Under the pieces are notes generated by a model. It was not told where the DNA came from, ran no database searches, and saw only the letters and a program-made list of their open reading frames with translations. Below, in pieces: positions 1-4,400 of a stretch of 8,621 bases of DNA. The stretch lies in assembly GCA_007118045.1 (NCBI GenBank), contig SKTG01000376.1, forward strand, positions 1-8,621. Reading direction: 5' to 3'. This DNA is from Nitriliruptoraceae bacterium. Lineage in GTDB: Bacteria; Actinomycetota; Nitriliruptoria; Nitriliruptorales; Nitriliruptoraceae. How positions within the stretch are numbered: the stretch's first letter is position 1; each line of letters opens with the position of its first letter. A program made the position numbers and the translations under genes.

Positions 1-448
1 CCCGTTCCCCGTCCGTGGTGGTCCGGTCCGCGTAGTCGAGCACGGCCGGCCCGAGCCCGTCCTCCGTCAGCGGATGGACGCTGCCGGCGCGCTCGGCCAG
101 GTACATCGTGCCGTCCGGACCCACCGCCCCCGCCGTGGGCGAGGACATGCTCGCGACCTCGGTCAGCGCGACGTCGACGGCGAGGTCGGGGGCGGCCACC
201 TCCCCGTCCTCGTCGGTCTCCGGATCGGGATCGTCGGACGGCTCGTCGTCGAGGTCGTCGTCCGGGTCGTCGTCCGGCTCCTCGCCCGTCGCTCCCTCCT
301 CGGCGGTCCCCGGCTCGTCGTCCGGCTCGGGCTCGTCCGGCGCCGGAGCCTCCGGCGCGGGGTCGTCGACACCGGGATCGTCGTCGCAGGCGGCGAGGAC
401 CAGCACGAACGAGCAGAGCAGCACGGGGACGGGACCTGGGGCTCGCAT
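1..448 (-). CDS. Lipoprotein, N-terminal part; probable glucose/sorbosone dehydrogenase-type beta-propeller (partial)
   Basis: The ATG at 448 opens a frame that stays open to the left edge, giving 149 codons with the C-terminus missing. Residues 1-21 are a lipoprotein signal: a hydrophobic stretch ending in LVLAAC, with Cys21 as the predicted lipidated residue, so the protein should be anchored outside the cytoplasmic membrane. Residues 22-85 form a linker in which about half the residues are Asp or Glu, many are Pro, and none are Lys or Arg. From about residue 92 the pattern (LTEVASMSSPTAGAVGPDG, then MYLAERAGSVHPL, then LDYADRTTTDGER) resembles the first blade of soluble PQQ-dependent aldose/sorbosone dehydrogenases, which typically read 'SP..V..DG..yv.E..G.i..v...LDi.drv...GERG'. 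That assignment is by family resemblance only; the catalytic His and the PQQ- and calcium-binding residues lie outside the window. No Shine-Dalgarno is visible, but TACCGT lies exactly at -13 to -8, suggesting a leaderless mRNA. Confidence 0.8.
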   Translation of the reverse strand, partial: MRAPGPVPVLLCSFVLVLAACDDDPGVDDPAPEAPAPDEPEPDDEPGTAEEGATGEEPDDDPDDDLDDEPSDDPDPETDEDGEVAAPDLAVDVALTEVASMSSPTAGAVGPDGTMYLAERAGSVHPLTEDGLGPAVLDYADRTTTDGER

Positions 449-455
449 GGCGGTG

Positions 456-461
456 ACGGTA
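456..461 (-). promoter_or_regulatory. Candidate -10 box for a leaderless lipoprotein transcript
   Basis: Read on the minus strand this is TACCGT, a match to the actinobacterial TANNNT -10 consensus. It lies at -13 to -8 relative to the ATG at 448, so transcription would begin at or next to the start codon. No Shine-Dalgarno precedes that ATG, which fits a leaderless mRNA. No convincing -35 element is visible. Confidence 0.3.
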
Positions 462-470
462 CCGAGCCGC

Positions 471-606
471 GGGTCGCGGCTACCCCACCCCGCCGCGACG
501 ACCCCGCCGCGCCGTGGGCCCGGAACGACCGGTGGCGGTACCCGACATCGGGTCGCGGCTACGCCTCCCGGCCGCGACGTGGGCCCGGGACGACCGGTGG
601 CGCCGG
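471..606. repeat. Imperfect direct repeat duplicating the DUF429 gene 3' end
   Basis: Copy 1 (about 471-540) and copy 2 (about 550-606) begin with the same 13 bases, GGGTCGCGGCTAC. They share a CGCCGCGAC/GGCCGCGAC block and the run GTGGGCCCGGRACGACCGGTGG. Copy 1 carries roughly 14 extra bases in the middle. Copy 2 contains the stop codon (559-561) and last codons of the minus-strand DUF429 gene; copy 1 has a TAG at the matching place (480-482). Copy 1 therefore looks like a decayed tandem duplicate of the gene's end. A GCCGCG/CGCGGC hairpin (466-480, 3-nt loop) overlaps the left end of copy 1 and could serve as a terminator for the DUF429 transcript. Confidence 0.7.
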
Positions 607-1293
607 TCGCGCGGTGATCACGATCGGGCGGCCGTGGTCGAGCTGCTCGGTCCGCTCGGGGATCGACAGCAGCAGCTGTCCGGCTGCGGCTCCGTCCGCG
701 ACCCAGGCGCACACGGCCGCGTCGACGACGTCGTCCGGGGCCGCCTCCTCGTCACCGGGGAACCGGTCCGGCAGGTCGAGCCCGACGCCGGCGAGCACCG
801 CGCGACGCGTCGTGATCCCCGCCCACGTGCGCTTGCGCGGCAGGCTCTCCCCCACCAGCACCGCGAAGGCGACCTCGGGGTGCACCTCCAGCATCGCCTG
901 CCCGCTGGCGGCCAGGTCGTCGACCGCCACCATCTTGGGCACGAGCCTCCACGCCTGCATGCTCAGTCCGCTCCCGGTCGTCCGCTCGGCGAGGGCGGTG
1001 GCTGCGGCGTGGTCGGGCAACTCGCCGCGACGAGCCGCGTCGACCACGCACCGTGGCGGTGCCGCGAACACGCTGCTGGCACGTCCCGGCAGCAACCGTC
1101 TGGCGGCACGGTCGGCGTCCCGCGCACCGTCGACGAGGCCGATGGGCATGTCCACGGCCACGGCAGCAGGTCGCCGCGTCAGCACCTCGTCGAGGCGGGT
1201 GACCACCTCGACGTCGGCCACCGCCCCGGCCTCGAGGGCGACGGCGACCCAACCCGAGGGGCAGCCGTCCGCGCCGACCACCCGCCGTGTCAT
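559..1293 (-). CDS. DUF429 family protein (predicted RNase H-fold nuclease)
   Basis: This 244-residue protein carries the marks of the DUF429 family: GADGCPSGW (residues 7-15), VDMPIGL (47-53), SSVFAAPPR (73-81), LEVHPEVAF (135-143), a basic KRTWAGI segment (154-160) and DDVVDA (187-192). The conserved acids Asp9, Asp48, Glu137 and Asp188/Asp191 lie where an RNase H-like metal-binding site is predicted for the family. The biological substrate is not known. I chose the ATG at 1293 because the family motif begins six residues later and GGAAGG stands upstream; the frame extends to a GTG at 1329, but that would add an unlikely Arg/Gly/Pro-rich stretch. The C-terminal residues after about 228 lie beyond the conserved domain, and the last dozen are encoded by the right-hand copy of the direct repeat. 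The gene is divergent from the small membrane protein gene at 1393. Confidence 0.85.
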   Translation of the reverse strand: MTRRVVGADGCPSGWVAVALEAGAVADVEVVTRLDEVLTRRPAAVAVDMPIGLVDGARDADRAARRLLPGRASSVFAAPPRCVVDAARRGELPDHAAATALAERTTGSGLSMQAWRLVPKMVAVDDLAASGQAMLEVHPEVAFAVLVGESLPRKRTWAGITTRRAVLAGVGLDLPDRFPGDEEAAPDDVVDAAVCAWVADGAAAGQLLLSIPERTEQLDHGRPIVITARPAPPVVPGPRRGREA

Positions 1294-1332
1294 GTCCCCA
1301 CGCCTTCCGGGTCGATGGCCCGCCGGCACGCG

Positions 1333-1342
1333 AGGATAGGGT
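1333..1342. promoter_or_regulatory. Candidate divergent -10 elements between DUF429 and the small membrane gene
   Basis: The 99-nt divergent gap contains AGGATAGGGT, the only A/T-containing island in it. On the plus strand TAGGGT (1337-1342) fits TANNNT about 50 nt before the GTG at 1393. On the minus strand TATCCT (1338-1333) fits about 40 nt before the ATG at 1293. The two hexamers overlap, so the two promoters would compete. No good -35 hexamer is visible on either strand, so this is only a candidate. Confidence 0.25.
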
Positions 1343-1392
1343 GGGCCGGGACCGGCGCCCGCCCCGGGAGCAACCGTCGCGAGGAGGACGAG

Positions 1393-1656
1393 GTGGCACG
1401 TCGCAGGAACCAGGCCGACGCGCGAGGTGACGCGGGACCGGACGATCGCAGCGGACCCCAGAAGGGCCGCCCCGCACCGAAGGGTCGGCCGACCCCCGGG
1501 CGGAGGCAGCGAGCGGAAGCGGCCCGCAAACGTGCTCGGCGTCGACAGCTGCAGGTCTACGCCTGGTGGGGGTTGCTCGTCCTGCTGATCGTGGGGACGC
1601 TGGTGTTCTTCGCGGTCACCGGCATCGGCGGCGGCCCCGCGGACCAGCCCCTCTGA
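1393..1656 (+). CDS. Small basic single-pass membrane protein
   Basis: This gene encodes 87 residues. The GTG start at 1393 is fixed by GGAGG at 1383-1387 with a 5-nt spacer. Residues 1-53 are very rich in Arg, Lys, Gly and Pro (for example GRPTPGRRQRAEAARKRARR) and should be cytoplasmic. Residues about 56-77 form one hydrophobic helix (YAWWGLLVLLIVGTLVFFAVTG), and a ten-residue tail follows outside the membrane. The positive-inside rule gives N-in, C-out. It resembles the many short actinobacterial proteins with a charged disordered head and one helix, often auto-annotated as hypothetical, and I do not recognise a named family. The frame is open far upstream, but that part is antisense to the DUF429 gene and is not coding. 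It converges with the dehalogenase gene 45 nt downstream. Confidence 0.75.
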   Translation: MARRRNQADARGDAGPDDRSGPQKGRPAPKGRPTPGRRQRAEAARKRARRRQLQVYAWWGLLVLLIVGTLVFFAVTGIGGGPADQPL

Positions 1657-1687
1657 GCGCCTCCGCTCCCGTCGGCCCTCGGGCTCG

Positions 1688-1706
1688 GCTGACGGCGGCC
1701 GTCAGC
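1688..1706. terminator. Hairpin between convergent genes
   Basis: GCTGACGG (1688-1695) and CCGTCAGC (1699-1706) form a perfect 8-bp stem with a 3-nt loop, and there is no T-tract. It sits between the small membrane gene (stop at 1656) and the dehalogenase, whose TGA stop (1704-1702) lies inside the right arm. It can fold in either transcript and may end both. A smaller GCCC/GGGC hairpin lies just to its left (about 1675-1684). Confidence 0.5.
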
Positions 1707-2592
1707 GGAGCACGCCCACGTCCGCCAGCCACGCGGCCGTCGCCTCGCCGATGAGCCGGCCGCTGTCCTCCTGCACGAAGTGGCTGCCCGGGACGGTGAC
1801 GCGGGTCTGGTTGGGCAGGCCGGCGGCGAACTCGCGCTGCGAGCCGACCAGGATCGAGCCGGGGTCGGCGTCGACGAACAGCTTCGGTGTCCGCCCGTCC
1901 TCGGCGAGCCACGCGCTGTAGCCGGCCACGAGGTCGTGGACGTCCGCGGGCTCGCCGTCGATCGGCAGCTGCCGCGGCCAGGTCAGTGTCGGGCGACGCG
2001 ACTCACCGGCCTGCGCGAAGGGCCGCCGGTACTCGGCCATCTGTTCCTCGCCGAGCTCGCGCAGGACGCTGGCTGGCAGGATGCGCTCGACGAAGGCGTT
2101 CTCCTCCAGCACCAGGCGCTCGCCCTCCTCGGAGCGCATCGCCTGGAAGATCCTCCGGGACGACCGGGGCCATTGGTCCCAGGTGAACGGACGCACCAGC
2201 GCCTCCATGTAGGCCAGGCCCCGGACCCGGTCCGGGTGGCGGTGGGCCCAGTGGAAGCCGAGCGCGGAGCCCCAGTCGTGGAGCACGAGCACCGCTCCCT
2301 CGGCAGGGACGAGCCGATCGAGGAGGACGCCGAGGTGCTCGGCGTGCTCGGCGAACGTGTAGCGCTCCGGGCCGCTGTCGGGGAGCCCGTCCGAGTCACC
2401 CATGCCCAGCAGATCCGGTGCGACGCACCGGGCGCCGGCGGCAACGAGCGGCGGGATCACCTCCCGCCAGAGGTAGGACGAGGTGGGGTTGCCGTGCAGC
2501 AGCACGACGAGCGGACCCTCGCCCTCGTCCAGGTAGGCGAGGTGGCGGCCGGCCGCCACCTCGAGGCGGTGCTTGCGGTCCTGGAACGACAA
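1702..2592 (-). CDS. dhaA: Haloalkane dehalogenase, HLD-II type
   Basis: This 296-residue alpha/beta-hydrolase should cleave carbon-halogen bonds of haloalkanes hydrolytically, giving an alcohol and halide in the cytosol. All five catalytic residues of subfamily II are present: halide-binding Asn35 in HGNPTSSYLWR, nucleophile Asp106 and halide-binding Trp107 in LHDWGSALGFHWAH, acid Glu130 in AYMEALVRPFTWDQWP, and base His271 in GSHFVQED. The cap region carries TWPRQLPIDGEPADV, also typical of DhaA/LinB. I placed the start at the TTG at 2592 because GGAGGA precedes it by 6 nt. A GTG at 2613 would put that Shine-Dalgarno inside the gene. With the TTG start, Asp106, Trp107 and Glu130 fall at the same numbers as in DhaA. 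The gene follows the acyl-CoA dehydrogenase by 40 nt on the same strand and is probably co-transcribed. The natural substrate cannot be read from sequence; other alpha/beta-hydrolases are unlikely given the intact Asn-Trp pair. Confidence 0.92.
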   Translation of the reverse strand: MSFQDRKHRLEVAAGRHLAYLDEGEGPLVVLLHGNPTSSYLWREVIPPLVAAGARCVAPDLLGMGDSDGLPDSGPERYTFAEHAEHLGVLLDRLVPAEGAVLVLHDWGSALGFHWAHRHPDRVRGLAYMEALVRPFTWDQWPRSSRRIFQAMRSEEGERLVLEENAFVERILPASVLRELGEEQMAEYRRPFAQAGESRRPTLTWPRQLPIDGEPADVHDLVAGYSAWLAEDGRTPKLFVDADPGSILVGSQREFAAGLPNQTRVTVPGSHFVQEDSGRLIGEATAAWLADVGVLR

Positions 2593-2606
2593 GCGCGCTC
2601 CTCCGG

Positions 2607-2628
2607 ACCCCACGGACGGGCGTGGGGT
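2607..2628. repeat. 8-bp inverted repeat in the gap between acyl-CoA dehydrogenase and dehalogenase
   Basis: ACCCCACG (2607-2614) and CGTGGGGT (2621-2628) pair perfectly around a 6-nt loop. The hairpin fills most of the 40-nt gap between the upstream stop codon (2633) and the dehalogenase ribosome binding site (about 2599-2604). In the minus-strand transcript it could act as a partial terminator that lowers dehalogenase expression, as an mRNA-stability or processing element, or as a protein-binding palindrome. No T-tract follows. Confidence 0.55.
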
Positions 2629-2632
2629 GATG

Positions 2633-3850
2633 TCAGTCCCGCTGCTGGTAGGGCTTGAGCTCGCGGCGGGCCAGTGCCATCTCGTGCACCTCGTCCGGTC
2701 CGTCGGCCATCCGCAGCGTGCGCGCGTGCGCCCACATCATCGCCAGCGGCTGGTCGTCGGTGAACCCGCCGCCACCGTAGGTCTGGATCGCCTTGTCGAG
2801 CACCCACTCGGCCATCGAGGGCGCGACGATCTTGATGGCGGCGATCTCCATCCGCGCACCCCGGGTCCCCACCGTGTCCATCAGATGGGCCGTCTTGAGC
2901 GTGAGGAGCCGAGCCTGCTCGATGCGGACACGTGCCTGGGCGATCCAGTGCTGGAACATCCCCTGCCGCGCGATGGGCTGCCCGAAGGGCTCGCGGACCA
3001 GGGCGCGCTCGCACATCAGATCGAACGCGCGCTCCGCCATGCCGATCATGCGCATGCAGTGGTGGATCCGTCCGGGGCCGAGCCGGGCCTGCGCGATGGC
3101 GAAGCCGTCACCCTCGCCGGCGATCAGGTTGCTGGCGGGGACCCGCACGTCCTCGAAGGCCACCTCGGGGTGACCGCCGTGGCCGTCGTAGTGGCCGAAG
3201 ACCGGGAGCTCCCGCACGACCTCGACGCCCGGTGCGTCCATCGGCACCAGCACCATCGACTGCTGGCGGTAGGGCTCCGCATCCGGGTCGGTGACACCCA
3301 TGAAGATGCCCACCTCGCAGCGTGGGCTGGCCGCACCCGTGGACCACCACTTGCGGCCGTTGATCACGTACTCGTCGCCGTCGCGTTCGATGCGGGAGCG
3401 GATGTTGCGGGCATCGGACGAGGCCACGTCCGGTTCGGTCATGAAGAAGGAGGACCGGATCTCGCCCTCGAGCAGGGGCTCGAGCCACCGTTGCTGCTGC
3501 TCGGCGGAGCCGAACAGGTGCAGCACCTCCATGTTGCCGGTGTCGGGGGCGTTGCAGTTGACGGCCTCGGGAGCGATCACGACCGATCGCCCCGTGAGCT
3601 CGGCCAGGTGGGCGTAGTCGAGGTTGGTCAGCCCGGCGCCGCGTTCCTCGTCGGGGAGGAAGAGGTTCCACAGCCCGCGCGAGCGGGCCTCGGCCTTGAG
3701 CTCCTGCATGATCGCCGGGTGGTGGTGGCGGTCGCCGGCGGCCTCGATCTGCTCCTGGTAGGTGCCCTCGTTCGGGATCACCCGCGTCGTCACGAAGTCC
3801 TGCAGTTCCTCCCGCAGCCGTTGGCCGCGCTCGCTCAGTCCCAGGTCCAC
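2633..3850 (-). CDS. Acyl-CoA dehydrogenase, ACAD10/11-like
   Basis: This is a 405-residue FAD-dependent enzyme expected to oxidise an acyl-CoA to the 2,3-enoyl-CoA and pass electrons to electron-transfer flavoprotein. An all-helical N-terminal domain is followed by the flavin-contacting FFMTEPDVASSDARN (residues 135-149) and KWWSTGA (167-173). LGPGRIHHCMRMIG (257-270) and the C-terminal RMADGPDEVH (380-389) are hallmarks of the ACAD10/11 branch. Asp383 takes the place of the catalytic Glu of medium-chain enzymes. The usual C-terminal Arg/Gly contacts appear as QTYGGGGFTDD (356-366). The length is normal for the single-domain form; the N-terminal kinase domain of animal ACAD11 is absent. The start is the GTG at 3850, with GAGGGAG upstream at a 7-nt spacing; the frame is open to 4930, but that part is antisense to other genes. 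An ATG at 3855 is out of frame. The dehalogenase follows at 40 nt and the YtxH-like gene precedes at 64 nt. The chain length of the substrate is unknown. Confidence 0.93.
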   Translation of the reverse strand: MDLGLSERGQRLREELQDFVTTRVIPNEGTYQEQIEAAGDRHHHPAIMQELKAEARSRGLWNLFLPDEERGAGLTNLDYAHLAELTGRSVVIAPEAVNCNAPDTGNMEVLHLFGSAEQQQRWLEPLLEGEIRSSFFMTEPDVASSDARNIRSRIERDGDEYVINGRKWWSTGAASPRCEVGIFMGVTDPDAEPYRQQSMVLVPMDAPGVEVVRELPVFGHYDGHGGHPEVAFEDVRVPASNLIAGEGDGFAIAQARLGPGRIHHCMRMIGMAERAFDLMCERALVREPFGQPIARQGMFQHWIAQARVRIEQARLLTLKTAHLMDTVGTRGARMEIAAIKIVAPSMAEWVLDKAIQTYGGGGFTDDQPLAMMWAHARTLRMADGPDEVHEMALARRELKPYQQRD

Positions 3851-3879
3851 GTCATGGCTCCCTCGCCGCCGGTCGGCAC

Positions 3880-3885
3880 ACGATA
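3880..3885 (-). promoter_or_regulatory. Candidate -10 box for the acyl-CoA dehydrogenase/dehalogenase operon
   Basis: On the minus strand TATCGT matches TANNNT and would place the transcript start about 20-25 nt before the GTG at 3850, leaving room for the GAGGGAG ribosome binding site. A weak GTTCCG-like -35 stands about 16 nt upstream. A 5-bp inverted repeat, CCGGT/ACCGG (3896-3900/3910-3914), overlaps that region and could be an operator or the end of the YtxH-like transcript. Confidence 0.3.
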
Positions 3886-3914
3886 GGTGCTCGTCCCGGT
3901 CCGGAACGAACCGG

Positions 3915-4238
3915 TCACCGCGACCCGGCGGTCGTCCGCGCCGCGCCGGCGCGGTGCCCGAGGTCGGTCGGAGCGGCCACGTCCGGTTCGTGCGACCTGG
4001 ATCGGTCGCTGCCGTCCGCGCGGGCCTCCTGGTAGCCGGCCACCGCCGCGAGCGCGAGCTCCTCGGCCCGCCGTTTCGCGTCGACGGCCAGGCGAACCCC
4101 GCCCTCCCGGGCTCGGTCGGCGGCATGCCGCCGGGCCTCCCGACGGCGCTGCTGGCCGTGCTCGGGGTCGCTGAGGTACATGCCCGCGGCACCGGCCGCC
4201 GCACCGATCGAGAGCGTGAGCACCGTACGGATCCGCAC
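3915..4238 (-). CDS. Small membrane-anchored YtxH-like protein
   Basis: This encodes 107 residues from a GTG at 4238 preceded by a strong GGAGGAGG five to six nt away. Residues 3-21 form a Gly/Ala-rich hydrophobic segment (TVLTLSIGAAAGAAGMYL) that is immediately followed by SDPEHGQQRRREARRHA. This is the layout of YtxH-like proteins and of similar actinobacterial 'YLxDPxxGxxRR' proteins, in which one membrane helix is followed by a charged helix. Residues about 32-72 are Arg/Ala/Glu-rich and likely helical. The tail after residue 72 is low-complexity and probably disordered. The role is not known; YtxH relatives are stress-associated but lack a defined activity. It is encoded 64 nt upstream of the acyl-CoA dehydrogenase on the same strand, though a promoter candidate in that gap suggests partly independent expression. 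The frame and the ribosome binding site make it a convincing gene despite its weak conservation. Confidence 0.7.
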   Translation of the reverse strand: MRIRTVLTLSIGAAAGAAGMYLSDPEHGQQRRREARRHAADRAREGGVRLAVDAKRRAEELALAAVAGYQEARADGSDRSRSHEPDVAAPTDLGHRAGAARTTAGSR

Positions 4239-4295
4239 CGGGACCTCCTCCTGATTCCTGACCGGCGACGCACCGGCCGCACCGTTTGTAGTCGG

Positions 4296-4326
4296 CCGCG
4301 GACGGGACGTCGACCCCGTCCCGCGG
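4296..4326. repeat. 31-bp interrupted inverted repeat in a divergent intergenic region
   Basis: The left arm CCGCGGACGGG (4296-4306) pairs with the right arm CCCGTCCCGCGG (4315-4326), giving 11 base pairs with one bulged C (4320) and an 8-nt loop, ACGTCGAC. It lies between the divergent YtxH-like gene (start 4238) and the EamA exporter gene (start 4401), just upstream of a possible exporter -10 element. An operator for a dimeric regulator of both genes is one reading; a hairpin in a leader RNA is another. Confidence 0.5.
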
Positions 4327-4342
4327 ACGTGGGCGAGGTCGC

Positions 4343-4348
4343 TAACCT
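4343..4348 (+). promoter_or_regulatory. Candidate -10 box for the EamA exporter gene
   Basis: TAACCT fits TANNNT and would start transcription near 4355, about 46 nt before the ATG. It follows the 31-bp inverted repeat. No TTGAC-like -35 is evident at 16-18 nt, so a repeat-bound activator would be needed if this is the true promoter. Confidence 0.25.
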
Positions 4349-4369
4349 GACCTCCGCGTCCGGCATCCC

Positions 4370-4379
4370 GAACGCGTTC
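4370..4379. promoter_or_regulatory. Palindrome GAACGCGTTC in the exporter leader
   Basis: A perfect 10-bp palindrome, GAACGCGTTC, lies 21 nt before the exporter ATG and downstream of the candidate -10. A palindrome here could be a repressor half-site pair. A 10-bp palindrome in GC-rich DNA can also arise by chance. Confidence 0.2.
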
Positions 4380-4400
4380 CGTCGCTCCCCCGGGTCCCCC

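Noticed and set aside
74..1392. Long plus-strand open frames across the lipoprotein and DUF429 genes, including one that runs into the small membrane gene
   Set aside because: They lie opposite well-supported minus-strand genes, have arginine/serine/proline-rich translations with no recognisable domains, and arise because this GC-rich DNA has few stop codons. Only the part from the GTG at 1393 has a ribosome binding site and a sensible protein.
2573..3886. A 437-residue plus-strand open frame opposite the acyl-CoA dehydrogenase
   Set aside because: The minus strand encodes a complete, motif-bearing enzyme here. The antisense translation is rich in Gly, Val, Arg and His and has no family signature.
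3762..4400. N-terminal extension of the EamA exporter
   Set aside because: The extra sequence overlaps minus-strand genes, is low-complexity, and precedes the expected first helix by over 200 residues.
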